Below are positions 48,101-62,615 of a DNA stretch of 64,000 bases, piece after piece. The position numbers and the translations under genes are program-made. Under the pieces are notes generated by a model that was not told where the DNA came from, did no database searches, and saw only the letters and a list, made by a program, of their open reading frames with translations. The stretch is from Sipunculus nudus. Taxonomy: Eukaryota > Annelida > Sipuncula > Golfingiida > Sipunculidae. Position 1 is the stretch's first letter; every line of letters begins with the position of its first letter. Location: NCBI GenBank assembly GCA_026874595.1, contig CM049314.1, forward strand, positions 35,941,229-36,005,228. Direction: 5' to 3'.

Positions 48101-51081
48101 GTGCATTCACTTATTTTTCCCTCATAATGCCAATTGTGTATAAATGACCGCACATTTGTGAATATTGCTTTATGATGCTCCAGAATTCGGAGAAGATGTT
48201 GGATCAACACCAACAATGTAATAGATTCTTTCTTGTCTCTTTCCCGAAATTTCCTGCACACGCACGAACGGGAATGAGCGCATATCCTCCTGGAAGAGGC
48301 AATAATTGCCCCTCCCCATCCCCCCCCCCCACCCCCATCCCCCCACCTGCACACACCAACTCCTGAAACACCCTTGCAAGTTGATATACGTAATAAATAT
48401 CTGTTAGAAACGTATCCGTGTAAGTTTCATTCACACTGATCAGAAATGGGAGATCGGTTCGGGTTAATATTGACCGGATACGCTTGAACTGGATAACTTG
48501 ACCAGTGTGGCCAAGGGGCCTCATAGTTGACAGACCAACATTTAAATGTTGACTCACTGTTAAAACCCTTTATATTGCACAGAGGCCCACAGATTTTGGT
48601 AGTAAAAGAATTTTGCTGTCTTGCTTACAAAATTCCCTGACTGAACCAATTTATAAATAGTATTTTTCTTTTGAAGCAGATAAAAAGATAAAAGGTAATC
48701 GACCACGGGGATCCCGTATTATGCATGTATGTTTATGTCTTTTCTGTTAATTTTTAATTCACACAATTGTCTGTGAAGCTCGTTATAACCGAAAGCCAGC
48801 TATTTTCACCTGCCTTTTTTGTAGGGGTCACGTGATTTCTGGCTTATTACATATTAACGAATCTTGGATAATTCTTGCGAAGAAGGTACATATCACGCCT
48901 CTGGGCAGATGCACGACCTTGTTTTTCTACAAACCTTTAGTAGACATCGTACATGCGCAGATGTTGACAAACAAAAACAAAAAATAATTATCTGACGCCG
49001 ATTGGTTAAAAAAAGTTGAAAGGCTACTAGTTGCAAAACGCCATTTGCAAAACTCCGGTTTGTCTGATCGGCCGCTAGATGTCATGAGTGAATGTGTTTT
49101 GATTATTTGACTGCACATGTTATAATCAAGTCGATATAAACAAAACAAACAACCTGTGTATTGTGGGATCGGCATTTCTGGTCTAATATTGTGAATGGTT
49201 CAAGGGACCCTATCTTTGGTTTATAAACTTCAGTTTTAGGAACAAGTGGATCAGTTAAATGTTGGCGCCTGTAAGTAAAAGTTTAGGTGGATTTGATTTG
49301 GGATCTAGTCAAATCCATGCTTTTTGAGTGTTTATTTTTTTTTGTGCACACATTATCTAAAACACGTTTTCAGTAATACCAATGAAATTTTTGTCGAAAG
49401 GTTGCTGTGAAAACAATTTCTTCGGACCAATTTTATAAAGGAGTGATCCCAATTCGGCATTGGTTGTGTGCAATATATATCCAAATATCTTAACCAATTT
49501 CAACATTATTTTGTTGAAGAATTGAGCCATGAACCAATTAGAAAAAAAAGTTATTGTATTTCTAGCCAGATCTATCTCATATTAAGCCGCATCTGTGTGT
49601 TGATCTTGCCAGGTTCACCGTCGTTAATTTGCCTCCGCCGGCAGGGTACATATTAGTTCCCATTCGTATTTGTGTTTTTTGTGTGTTTTGGTGTTTGTTT
49701 TCAACATAACTCATGCAGTCATGAATGGAATCCCATGACATTTTTAGGGCGTTTCTAAAAAAGTCACGGAACAATGGATTAGATTTTGGTGTGGATCCGT
49801 CTAATGATCCGGGTCCAGGAAGGACTTCAAGGAATTTTCACAAACGAGAGTAACTTATGTACGAACGAAACTCGGAATATGGGCCGGATCAGAGAATGTA
49901 AACACGCTTTAGAGGCATCTGACATTAAGGACTGCCCATGATGGAGGCCTGCAGTCCTGAGAATGCACTTTCTACTTTTTCTACTTATTTGTGTTTCGAC
50001 ACAATATCTCTGAAAGTTCATTGAACAATTGCCATTGTGCATAGAATCGTAATAAGGACAAAGTCCCCAAGCTGGAATTAGGCTTTTATGAATTAGGGGT
50101 CCGAAGTATAGCCTTACGCTTGGTTCTTTTGACCTCTCTTCTGACATACTTAACTTTTTATGTATTTTGTGTTAATTGCTCAAGATAAGAGACTTTAGAA
50201 GCATTGATGATTTCGACCAGGCATCCGGGATGTTACAGAGGGCGCCCGAAAGGGGATGCCATTGCAATTTCATCCGTGATAAGCTGGGTGGTAAAATTTG
50301 CGATGTTATAAATACTTGGTGACATATAAACTATATTTACTGTCCTTAAGTCTTTTTCTTTCTTCTTATTTTTCATGAATCATAATCACAATTCACAATC
50401 ATAATATATCACAGATTTTTAGATTTCTCATTACATATGTTGTAAATACAAGAGCAAATTTACAACAGTTGTTTCCTCACATATACGTGGTATATGAGAC
50501 CAGTATTATTGTTGCATTTTATTCTATAAACGCATGTGATATACGATGAAATATGTCGTATTCTAAAGCCTTCATCTGCAGTAACAACCGCAGTCTCATG
50601 TGATATACTTGTTCTCAATATAGTTAACAGTCAATGAAAAATTTGGATGTAAAATTTTTTTTCACTGGAACAGTTCACATGTTTCGTGTCATAACCACGT
50701 GTGTGCCCGGCTTAACTAAATTATAAGCTCATATATGGGTTATGTAACTACAGTGTAGTTATATGATAACTAATCTAGGTACTCTGCATGGCACAGCTAT
50801 TGGCGTTCGGTAGTCCCTAGAGGTGGAGGAAGTCGGAGCTTCCTGAGATAACCACCGGCCCTGGACTGGCCCTTTCAACCTGGTCTCATAGCCACGCCGA
50901 GTTTTGAACCCGTTCCGCCAGCGTTTAACCCTCAGCTGTCCTGGACCCTATGATACTAACCGTTTAAACCATATCAACGTATTCTATTGTTCTGAGCTTA
51001 TGTGGCATTATAAACATGATGCACTTGGTTAAAAAAAACAATATCCTCAATCAAATAAAACTTTTCTCCAGGCACCGTAAT
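44573..51081. other. Intergenic region upstream of gene C
   Basis: High-identity duplicate of 3,933-9,343 with several indels. Extra sequence here lies at about 45,890-46,200, 47,490-47,830 and 48,308-48,900. It contains the (AT)n tract at 45,104-45,158, G/C homopolymers at 46,613-46,632 and 47,660-47,697, and the SINE-like and dispersed repeats seen in the first copy. No gene is recognised. Confidence 0.6.
46205..46371 (-). repeat. tRNA-derived SINE-like element, second copy with deleted head
   Basis: Body as at 5,275-5,459, but the minus-strand head goes almost directly from the A-box region (TGTGGCTCAGGG) to the B box (TTCGAATC), so about 35 bp of the tRNA-like head is missing. Confidence 0.5.
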
Positions 51082-51575
51082 ACGGTGGCTCGTATCGGAC
51101 ACAGAAAATTATTTTTTATCTCGTTTCCACGAGATAGTATCGCGTTCTATCGCGAAAGTATCGCATTCGCGTGCGATAAATATAGATAGACAATACAGTA
51201 AGACCTAAATCGTTCATCCTCAAGGCATGTTTCTCTACACTGGATCAAGATTATACTCGATTTGTTTGCATGCATATAAAGCGGGCTTAATACGCTGAGA
51301 CCCGAAATAGTGCAACAACGACCCTTTCAACAATTCTGTCCCATCCTTGCCTAACCTATATCCTGAACCCTCGCGAAAAAAATGTAAGATATTTGGGAAT
51401 ATAAAGGGACAAGTGTTATAGCTTGTTTAATATGTGCAGTACACAAGGGTTTGTATATCCTAACCCTAACCTTAAGATCAGAAGCCCTTGACAAACTTAA
51501 TTAATACTCAATTTCCTGAACACATTAAGTGGGCAAGTTGTACATATATATATTATATTATATTATATTATATAT

Positions 51576-51633
<58 letters not shown>

Positions 51634-51906
51634 ATAAATCCTTGACCAACGCTGCAGTTAAAAAAATATATAACAAATTAAGTTTCTTTATTGCTGTGAC
51701 ATTCAACAGACAACATACAAAAGATATTCTTGTTCACATAAAGGCTTTAGCTTTAGCATGGCATACTAGCATGTAGGAACGAGATACTGTCGCGTGGTAA
51801 AGAGATAATATCGCGTGGGAACGAGATAATTATCGCGTGTGAACGTATACTATCGCATGGAAGCGAGATAAAAACAATGTTCTGTGTGCCTTATACAAGC
51901 CACCGT
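51082..51906. mobile_element. Non-autonomous inverted-repeat element (copy 2 of the 847-bp element)
   Basis: Same ends (ACGGTGGCT...AGCCACCGT) and subterminal ATCGCG motifs as 9344-10190, with a shorter internal microsatellite (51,543-51,631). Confidence 0.6.
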
Positions 51907-53200
51907 AATAACCTGATTATAGCATTAGTCATTTTGTTCCATATATTCAAGGTATTCATATAACTTTTAACCCCCCCCCCCCCAAGAAAAGACCCTCTAT
52001 GTACAGTAAATATTACGCATGCCTTTGCAGATACATATGATGCGGTAATAACCTGTAGCGGCGGCATGGGAGGAGAAAGTATTTCTTCCTTTTGCGTCCT
52101 CCAGATGGCGTAGTTTACCCATGAAGTTTACGAACTGTGAAGTATTTGTGAGAGGTCAGTGAGTAGAGATGGAGGCTGGGGATACAGATGGGGCTCGCCG
52201 TCTTCTGGAAGATAATGGAGATGACACGGATACCTTGTTACACAATTAAGAAAACCGGCACCCGCTTTGTGTTTAAAGTGATCACAAGCGATGGAGGTTC
52301 ATGATATTATCTGACCAAGGAATACCCTGAAGGTTTTGAGATGCGGATGCTCGAGGACTTAAACAAAGTACATGAACATCAGTCTTTCAGTTCGTATGAC
52401 AAGTCACCTAATGAAAGGTATGCATTAAGGTCAGGACGATGTTTACTGATAAGAAAAAAAGAAACAAGGTACCACTAATCTTTTGGGACATCGATATCAG
52501 GTATTGATAACAGGACTTCGAACTAGATTTATAGCCACTGGCCTAATAGCCATTGTTTCTATAAGCACACAATTGTTAAAGCTTGATAAGAGAAGCTCAC
52601 GTTATGACAAGGAGTAACGATGAGGAATCTATACGCAAGGAACAAACCGTCTTCACTTCTTAATCAGTGATCTTAATCTATTCGTTCTAAAAGGGAGCAT
52701 TGCAGGTTTCCAACTCGTTAAGATATGCAAATACAAGCTCTTACTCGGCATATTCATAGCCCTGTACTAAACGCATCTGGTGGTGATGCCATAGAAGGCA
52801 GTGGTAAAGTGAAATTGTGCGTGACCATTGCGTAAAGAATACGTGAAACACTGAGTGGGAAACACTGCAATATCATCATAATTAATGGTCTGTCGTTCTT
52901 TTTTTTTCGTGTGCATGTGTGTACGTGTCGGTGTGTTAGAAAACACCTTCAACACCTTAGAAACCTTCAATGATATAAAGCTTGTCATATTAGCTCTAAC
53001 ATACTGGGAAAGGTACACAGTCATAATTGGCCCAAACTCACGACATCTAGATTTTCAAACAGCCACACCACAAAACGTTTCTCATATTTAATCAAGATTA
53101 CGACAGATGTGAACGAAAATTGTTTTGCCGAGTCCAACAGAGCAAGAAATGATAATCACATTTAATTATGTAATGAAAAGTAAGGAATATAAAAACAAGT

Positions 53201-53247
<47 letters not shown>

Positions 53248-53674
53248 CTCATTTATTTTGAAAAAAATTGACTTGGTATTATTTTGCGCAGTTGACTCCG
53301 TTATCGGCTACACATATGGCACCAGTTTGATCAATGTTTTCCTGTTCGAAGGATGTGTATCTTCACAAAAAGATGCAAGCGAGGTGTATATACATGTGTG
53401 TGTGCGCGTGCGCGCGCGCGTGTCTGTGTGTGTGTTCAAATTTAACCATGAATAGCACAACAATTAAACAAACAGTTCACTGAAATTCGAGCGGGGACTG
53501 CAAACAATATCAGCATTCCTTATTCATCACAAAAATCATCCGAACGCATAATTTTACTCGCTAGAACAAAACTACGAAAGCACCGCTTGATTTCGTAAGC
53601 AAGTGGGTTTATAATTCGATAACCATAACATCACAGGCGGAATCACATTTGGCATCTTGTTTTAAGCTTGAATT
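51907..53674. other. Intergenic region downstream of gene D
   Basis: Duplicate of 10,191-11,834, with a C run near 51,972, extra bases near 52,690-52,760 and 53,445-53,515, the (AT)n tract at 53,202-53,244 and the GT/CG tract near 53,395-53,430. It includes the second copy of the coding-like fragment (about 52,200-52,450). No intact gene is seen. Confidence 0.5.
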
Positions 53675-55182
53675 TTACTTTAAAAAAGCGTGTTCCATCA
53701 GCAGTAGAATAGAGATGCCCTTCGCCATCTCACACACGGCCTGGTACTCCGTCAGACCCAGACGACGCTTGTTAGAGATGTCGTAAACACCGCCCACACT
53801 CTCAGTGTGCTCACCGTGAATTCCTAAAAACACAAAAAAAGATGTATCAGTAAAAACAAGTGCATTTTCCATGGTTACTTTATCCCGCACTATAGGACTC
53901 GGTTTTACATTTTGATAATTGTATAGATATGAGATTCTTAAATACTGTACGGCTATTCTCTGTTGTCCTCTCTGTTCAACGTACTAGCATATGATCTGTT
54001 CCTTACTTTGCATTTAAAGACCAGTTTTGAATCATTCCGAACACGATAGAGGGCGCTGCAAGTAACCGCACTTGATAAGTGGCATAGTTCCTGATACATG
54101 GTGCTTCGATGGACCCTTCGGAAAACTATGTCAAATTTCTCAGGATTTTTCGGACTATCTGGACACAACTGGTATCGTTCCAATAGTTCAAGACCCAAAA
54201 AAATCATCTCTGAGGCGTATCCACAGTGGATTTGCGTAATTAGTGCCACCATACCCAATCATAAAATAGATAATGTGCAAGACACTGCTCATTGATGGGT
54301 AGGAATAAAATTGTCAGGCGTGGAAACAAGATTATTAAAGGGCAAAAACGGTCTTGATTAATCCTCATGGGGAAGACGCTTTGTAGTTGAAGACATCCTA
54401 AAAAACATATTTCCATTGTAACTTACCTCTGACTTGCAGGTTCAGGTTTTTGCAGATTTCCTCAAAGTTGGCCAGCTGGGAGACATTGGGGATCCGTGCG
54501 TGCACACTGGCTCTCATGGTGGTTCCTAAGTTGGATGGACAGAAGGTCAGGTAACCATAGCGATCATGGTGAGCGAATGGCAGAGTCTTCTCCATGTGGT
54601 TGACAGCCTGGGTAGGAGAGACAGGTATTAAAATCAGTTAATCAGTTTGTGCCATATTTATCACTCAGCGATGATATAAATTCATTTATTCATATTATTT
54701 ATTAACACAATATAATTTTAAATAATATAATTTATAATATTTCATTTATAATTATCAATAACATTAATTTTTTAAATATTAATTGATGAGCAAATATGAC
54801 ATGGTATTGCTGTGACTTTTATTCTTTTGTAAAAATAAAGGTATTTATCCGTGAGCACAGTTAAATATGGAATGCATGTTTCCATATTTGACAAAGTTGG
54901 ACGAACAAATATATACAGGAACAAGGAAGATTTCTAAAAAAATAAAGAAAGTTCCTAAGGGCTCATGAAAGAAAGGGATTCAGACCGGAAGACTAGCACT
55001 CTCCCCGCATACACACCTTGATGAGTCTCCTGTAAACCTCGGCCAGGTTACCGCCCATCTGCATGGAGATGAACCTGAGATGATCCTCCTCGTTACACCA
55101 GGTCAGGAAGGTCTTGTTGTTGTTGAAGAAGATGCCACGACCGTCAGGCCAGTCCCTGTAGCCACCGGCAGCGCAAAGGAAT
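53675..55182 (-). CDS. Arginine kinase gene D, exons 4-6 (5' part beyond the window)
   Basis: Exon 4 is 55017-55182, exon 5 is 54427-54607 and exon 6 is 53675-53823, with the same lengths and phases as gene B and intact splice sites. Coding differences from B are few: exon 4 starts FLCAAGG (Cys for Arg) and exon 5 has NFEEICKN (Glu for Val). The catalytic [15 protein letters not shown] and GEHTES motifs are kept, and the C-terminus is HAFLK. The 14-kb receptor-carrying element begins in its intron 3 at 57831 and continues past the right edge, so exons 1-3 are not visible. Confidence 0.9.
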
Positions 55183-55491
55183 CTAAAACCAGCATAGATA
55201 GACATTAATACACGTTTACTCATAGCTCGTGTTTGGTTGACCGTCTGCTAGTTTCGGGTCAGCTGCTATCACAGGCATTGTCAAGTATAAAGAAGAAAAT
55301 AAACAAGATGTTCCAACGGAAAACTCAGAAATAAGAAAACGTATTTGACCAAAATGGTTAAGATTTGTGTTTATCATATGGGATTCGAATTGATATATTT
55401 TCCCCAAAATAATAATATAAATATTTACCACCCAAATACACATTAAATATATGATGAAGCGCAGAAAAGAATACACGTCTAATTCTCTGTG

Positions 55492-55495
<4 letters not shown>

Positions 55496-55586
<91 letters not shown>
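55496..55586. repeat. (AT)n microsatellite in gene D intron 3
   Basis: Long AT tract with one ACATGT interruption. The equivalent tract in gene B (13,658-13,701) is about half as long. Confidence 0.85.
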
Positions 55587-55590
<4 letters not shown>

Positions 55591-55692
55591 CCAATATTGT
55601 GTATTATAATATAATCTAAATTAAATCATCGAAAGTAGAACTGAGGGTTTTTTTAAGACTTAATCTTTCAGGACTGAACTCTAAAAAAATAT

Positions 55693-55970
55693 AAGGTATG
55701 GTTCTTAACGCCCTCCCCCCCCCTCCCCCCCCCCCCCCGCATCAAAAATGTTTATTTTGATTTTCATCTTTCAAGAAGATAAAATAATACAACTATGATA
55801 AGTTTTCCTTTGTTATGTAGTCCTTTTACCTGTTTAGAAAAAAATATGTTATTATCATGCTCTCTCTGATCATATGACATTTTTATCGAAACAAGCAATA
55901 ACAGGTAATAAGAAAAACCCGCCTGCCCGCACTTATTTCTGAAAAAAAAAGTGCCTGAGAACCATACCTT
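55693..55970. mobile_element. Inverted-repeat element related to the 307-bp MITE
   Basis: Starts AAGGTATGGTTCTTAACGCC and ends GTGCCTGAGAACCATACCTT, with a long C-rich run near the left end. In gene B this region is reduced to a 15-bp scar, so B lost most of it, together with the next 600 bp or so. Confidence 0.65.
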
Positions 55971-56655
55971 TTTTTGCCTAATGATTCTCTCTTTACTCTC
56001 TTGCGACTAATTTTGAGACAAATAGAAATTAACCAATGACGACTAGTTTTTCTTAGTAAAACCATCATGGGCCATTCTACAGAAAACGACCCAATTCATG
56101 AAATGTCATGTCCCTAGCATTCACAGTGTCATAGTACATATATATCATCTGTCATTGTGCTTTCGGGATTTAATTTTAGTATCTAATATTTTCTGCTTAA
56201 TTTGAGCTTATTTGTTTAGCGAAGTAATGCCTAAAATGCTTCAAATCTATACGTAATGGTCCAAAGGTCATTAAAAAGTAACTCCCCCCAGGCCATAATA
56301 AAAAACTGATTATCCTCTTATTTTGATTAAAAATGGTATAGGCCGAGGATTTTTTTCACTCTTCATGTTTAATAGAATCATTCCTTAAAAACTTCCACAA
56401 GTTTCTTAACATCCCTCTAATTTTTCCTCTTTTATTGCGATTAAATGTGTGTCGCAAGATTTTTTTCAACACCGTTATAAAGACAATTTAATTGCCATGA
56501 CACGATGTTGATTGATCACTGCTTGTTTAAAACCCACCTAAGTTGAAGTAACGTCACAGAATGACTCCATAAAACCATCATTATTGGTATGTATTTTGTC
56601 ATTTTACAACAGGAAATTTCCATAACTGTGTAAAAATAATTGTATATTTATTGCT

Positions 56656-57470
56656 TTTCAACACCGTTACCTATTTTTCTCCAAAATAATGGAAATATTT
56701 CTGCATTTCTTAGTTTTGGAATATAGTTCACACTGTCAACACATACATATACTGAGTACAAGAAAGGTTGAAGAAGTAATAAAGTTTTTTTGAATAAATA
56801 TCATATCTTTTTTTCAACACCATTATGCATCAACACCGTTACTTTTCACTTTAAATGGTGATGAATGTCAATGAATGGTGTTGAAAGAAAAAGGTGACAG
56901 GATGGATGAAAGATCTAAATTCTAAAAACTGGCATTGTTATTCAGGAATTTCATAGTTTTTACATATAACGATCGCTGTGTTATATATTTTTAATATTCA
57001 ACTTTAAAATATTATAAAAAAATGTCTGCTTGCTTTAAATAATAATTTTGCCAGTGACTACATTTATTGTAATTCAGCACCGTTATCCTTTTTCAGCACC
57101 GTTATATTTTGAAAATAGACATAATTTTAAGAAAATAATGACTTGAAACATATTAGAAAATGCTTTTATCTCCTGTATTTTTTATTTACCGAGGTAGACT
57201 GCTATATTTTCCTTCTATTTATTGCATTATACCTTCTGTGGGTTGCAGCTGTATTTTATTTCAATGTTTAAACGTAACTTATAAAATTAAAAATACGCAT
57301 TTTCAGGGTCAAAATATTTTTTTATAATAAAATACATCGTACAGGTGAGCCTTTCTTATTTTTTCTAAATTAATTATGTGGGACCATGAAATTGACATGA
57401 AAATATCCAGCTCAATCTTTCATTATAATTTCCAAGCATTGCTTAATTAAAGTCTGTAACGGTGTTGAAA
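56656..57470. mobile_element. CAACACCGTTA foldback element (copy 2)
   Basis: Perfect 15-bp inverted ends at 56656-56670 and 57456-57470, with the same internal motif copies as 13927-14727. Confidence 0.5.
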
Positions 57471-60227
57471 TTGATGATACACATAGGACATCAAATTAAC
57501 CAAAACTATAACTTTTCATTAAATTAAGTGCTCTGCTGAAATTAATTTCATATAGTTTACATTTTTTATTTCCATGTGAGACTCTATAAAATAAATATTA
57601 TAAGAAGTTATTTTTCAGATGTTTTACCTGCTGAAATGGGTCGTTTTTCGTAGAATGACCCTCATAAGCATTATTTCTGTATAAAAGTAAATCATTCTTT
57701 GTAAAGACCTTTTTCTTAGAATCTCAGTGGGTTAAATATAATTTCCATATATAGGCCTACTAATATAGGCCTACTATAGAAGGCCTATCTGTTCTAAAAA
57801 TACTGCTCAAAGCTCCGCCAGAGGTCACTACATCGCATAAGTAATGGTTATTGCCCAGTGAAATGCGATTGCCGTGTTTGACACATTTCTCTGGACTATA
57901 ACTTATTTGTCGTACATGCCTGCCTCAAGGTCGATCTAAGTTCATTTTTGTCAGCTGTTTCTTGTTATACTCCCGCTCACAATTCCTAGAACCCTGAATT
58001 GGTCAAACTTTCGCTTAACTGCATATACACGGCGTAATTATAATGACATGGCCGAATAAAGAAGCAAAGAATAACTACAAAACTTACATTGCTTTCCGAG
58101 AAAAAAAATCGTTTAAAATCAAATATGGTGTTAATGAGAGGGAAAGTAATTCCAGACCTCAAATAGGAATATATCAGCCTACGAATGACTAAGCACTTTA
58201 GCTAAATTTTGTGTTTATGAATATAAACAGAACTTGCTTATAATAATTAGCAACCGCTACGCTTTAAACGTCTCCTTATCAGACACAATTACACCCCTAT
58301 CAAACGCAAATGCAAACCAGTTTCGAACCGTTTTGAATGCGAGCGTTCACAAGGTAACCCAAAGCGTTTTCAAACCGTTTTAGCCCCCAAACGGACTATT
58401 GGCAGGTGATACATTGTAACAGGCTAACACCAGAGGCTGCTGGCTAGAGTTGACCGGGGAGAACACTGAGCATGCAGATTTTTTAGCCCGCCGGAACGAA
58501 GTTCAGTATAGCTAGGCCTACCGTACCTCCGGCGTCGTCAGAGTCGGCGGCGTCCACCCCAGATTAACAGTTTTTTGTTAACTCTTCATAACTCGCCAAT
58601 CACTTACCCTATTACTTTCATATTTCACATATAGGCCTATATTTTATAGGTAGTACATTGCCCATCCCTCTTTTCAAAAAGTGACCCTGATCCCCCCCCC
58701 CCCCCTTCCCCCGTATTGACGCCCCTGCTCACAAAAATAAAATGGTCTTGTAACATCGTTATCATGTCGTCATGCCAGTCGATACTCTCGGCTATGTTTT
58801 TTTTTCATTGTACTGGATTGATTGTAAATAAACCAATGGGTTTACACAAATCACATGCACAACATTTCTTAAGGCATTGCTGTGATTAAAACAGCGCTTA
58901 TTAACCGCCGATAAATGCTTCAAGGATTAAATGTGTGAGTTTTTGATGGTTTAGATGTCTTATTAGTTATACAGTGCAAATTCTTAGTCATTTAAGAAAA
59001 CCATGCATATATAGGCATTACAGCATTTTACCAATTAATATGTGACTCGCACCGGCATGAAAATGGGCGTTTTCCTTTCAGATATCTTTAAGGTCACGAC
59101 ATATTATAAAAACTCGAGATCTTAGAGGTTTTGTAACGTAAAGCAAGCAAATCAATTTCGTTAATCATGGTTTAAGACCTACCCTTCATTACTGCGGCGA
59201 CCTTGACGGACGCAGAGACAAACATTACGAGCAAAACCAGCTTCGTTATTAATAACTGCTGCATGAATATACATAAGCCAATGTAATATTTATATTTTTT
59301 CCTTACAGAATAACATCACTTTATGTCTTACTTTAGAAAATGACAGTTCGACAAGCAGATGAAATGACTCTTAGAAATGGCGTGCACATGTGCACGTACA
59401 AGAATTGATGCGAACCCAGTAACTTGTACTGGCACCCAAATGTCTTCAGTTAATTAAAATCCGAAGGTTGGGTGCCAGACTGCCGCTAAACAAAATATAG
59501 ATGACACAACCACCAATGTGCAAGACCACACAGTTAATTAACAGTTGATACATTATCTTATATATAGAAAATATAATGCTACTGGAAATCCTAATTATGA
59601 CAATGACCTATAAAATTAATGAACATGTCGTACAAATTTCAGTGAGTCAATTTACCGTTTTTAATCAACAGTGCTAAGGGAAGGTTAAAGTATATCACAA
59701 TTGTTGTTTATGATAGTACCAAAGTTGCCTTTAAGTGCCATCTGGTGATTTTTTAAAAATAAATAGTGCAAATAATAAACAACACTATGGGAGAAACGCT
59801 GAAGGTCAATGGTTAAATGACATTTTGCGAGAAATGTTAAACGCATATATATTTTAGACCAGATTGTAATGTTCAGGTCTTAGTGTAACTGCGGTTATAC
59901 GGGGTACAAATTTAAAAGATTTTGCTGTATTTCATTTCTATTTTTTAAAATACCCTGAAATACTTTCCCGCTCACTTTCTTTTGTGCGAACGAAAACTGG
60001 TTATAGCGATGATCCGTTATGGTAGAGAAGTGTTTGTCTTAAAAGGTTCAAACTCATTTGCAAAAAATATATGTATCGACTCACACTCTCAGTTCATTTT
60101 GGCTGAATTGAAACGTTTTCAAACAAAACCATACCGGCACATGAACTTACTATCTGAATTTCAACTTTTTTACACGTTGTTAAGATTCTGTGTGTGTGTA
60201 ACCACAGTCCTAATTTTCATGTTTAAG

Positions 60228-61236
60228 GGGCCGTCACATATCCAAAACGGAGCCCGTCCGACTTCCCTGCAAGCTGAAAAGGGCATTTTCGGCAGGAATA
60301 CGGCCGGTGTTTGCTCGATCACTGCGGGCTCCGCCGCGATTTTTTTCGGCCGACGTTCGCAGGGCACCGAAACCTGTTCTTAATTCAGCGATTTTCCCAT
60401 GGCGATTTTTGAGGTCGCTGATCCCGTACACAGGTCTTCCGTAGATCGCTCGGGCAGAGGCCAACATGCGTGCGATATTCGGGCTGAATTCCGGCGATTT
60501 TAGACGAATTTTTGCTTAAAAATTCGGACGGAGGTCGACAGAGCTGCGCGGCCGCCGCATGGGCTTCCTACGATATACTCGAACGATCCCCTCCCGTATC
60601 CCGCCCAACTTGTACAAAGTCGAACGTGCTGCGAGCGAGCTCCGTGCTGGTTTCGGGCTGCATGCCGTCGGGTAACTACTTCGGCCCCCGGCCGGGCTCC
60701 TGTTAACTCAGCTTCCAGTTCATGTTCCGGCTAAGCGGACTCAGGCTCGCGTGCCACCTTCGTCTTATAAACTGGTTTCTCTGCTCCCTTGGTCTTCTTT
60801 GGCGGCATCTTAGCTTGCCACTATTACTTGGAAACTGTGCTGTGCTCTTTACTCTGTCAGACTTGAGAAATATGACGTGACAAACTTTTTACATGCCATC
60901 TATACACTCGAGGCGCGGCATCGGACAACGTTAGGCAGGACGTCGAGCGGATCCCGGGTGTCTGGCGGGCATCGACAGACCAAATGATCATCGACCGCAA
61001 CTCGGACGGCGCCTGCCATTATGCCGGGCGACCTTCGCCCGACTACTTTTTGTTAACTGTCGGCCGCCGGGCGATTTTTGATCACCATTGTTCAATGGGC
61101 ACGGACCGATCCATGTCCGATATGTAACAGGTTAGATTTTAAGCTTAAAATACGCTCGACCTCCTGGCGGGCTTGGAATTCGGCGACTTTCTTGCGATTT
61201 ACAAATTCGGCCGGAAGCCGTTGGATATGTGACGCA
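60228..61236. mobile_element. GC-rich GTCACATATCC element (copy 2)
   Basis: Ends GTCACATATCCAAAACGG and CGTTGGATATGTGACG. Slightly longer than the copy at 17,486-18,436 because of about 70 extra bp near 60,685-60,755. Confidence 0.5.
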
Positions 61237-62339
61237 GGCTTTACCACAACCATTCTGCGCAAGCAGAGGTGCGGATTTGCGCATGCGTAAAACATCTCAA
61301 TCAAGGAGAAGAAACAGGAAGGAAGGTGGTATGCGTGCGATGTTGATGTTCTCAACTGATAAAGTTTTTTTTTTATTATTTGAATCCCAGATTGACTCGG
61401 CCATATTTCTGGATTTCTGAGTCCTAGCCCCTATAAAGTGCACTAGCTCGTTTCTAAGTCCGGACTAAATTGTTATATATATAACTGCTGACATTTCAAG
61501 AGTCCAAACCCGGAGTTTTAAATGTACCTCATCCACATAGATGGCAGTTTAGAAATATAATGTACACAGACCGAATCAATTAATACTCATGTTGAATTAA
61601 TTATATTGACCATGGGCGTATATGAAAATAAAATAACAGTTATCATTACCAAAATATTTTTTTTTAATCTTAATTTGCTCATAACCAAACTCTAAAGACA
61701 ATAATTATTATATTGTTGAATAATGTTATTAAAATTATGAAATATATTTTTAATATAGAAGTTGGGTGTAGTTCTGGCAAATTTTAATTTAAAAAAAAAC
61801 CACTGACATGCGTCACAATTTCAAATATCCAAGGCTTGTTTTTCAACCAAGTCCGCCCTAGGTGGTTATCGTCATTTCCATTGTTAATTGATTACAGAAG
61901 TACCTCCGAACAACAAAGAGAGACAATATGATTACGTGTAAGTTGCCACACCTAGGAGTGTTAATTCTTTCAATGGCGTTGCGGCTTCTAATTGTTCATA
62001 CGTATTCCCATTGTAGAGGTGACAATTACCCACAACATCGTGACTGATAATACAATGGCATGATACACTGCACATTATCAAAATACATTATTTAACATAA
62101 TAGAGATAAAGACACGTAAACACGTAAATGCATAAGCACGATTCTTTCGATTTCTAATGTAGGCCTTTTACAATGGTAAATGATACAGCGTGATTTTAAG
62201 TCCTCAGTTGACAGAAGAGTCGCCGAACTTCACGCAACGTAGACCATATAGGTGTCGCTTTACGGCCACATGCCAATGATCTTCATCATAGAAAAGGTTG
62301 TAACTTTATCTTAAGTATCTTTTTTTTCAGCTGTTGAGG

Positions 62340-62562
62340 ATGCACAACTTTCCTTTTGCGGTCATCCTTTTTATCCTGACGGGAATCTCCGTGGTTTCTG
62401 TAACTTCTAAAAGTTTCCAGGTGAGGAACGTATTCATATGAGATATACAAATATATTATAATAAATTCATTTAATATATATGTGATACACACAAATACAC
62501 ACTCACACACACACATATGGTTTATTTGAATATTTAAAGAATTATATAATTTAAATAAAATT

Positions 62563-62615
<53 letters not shown>

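Noticed and set aside
178-55182. A two-domain (fused) arginine kinase spanning neighbouring genes
   Set aside because: Exon 6 of B, C and D each ends in a stop codon, and A and C have their own ATG and TATA box, so these are separate single-domain genes.
60731-60808. A 25-codon minus-strand frame starting MPPKKTKG
   Set aside because: Too short, inside a GC-rich repeat, with a different ending in the first copy. No family can be assigned.
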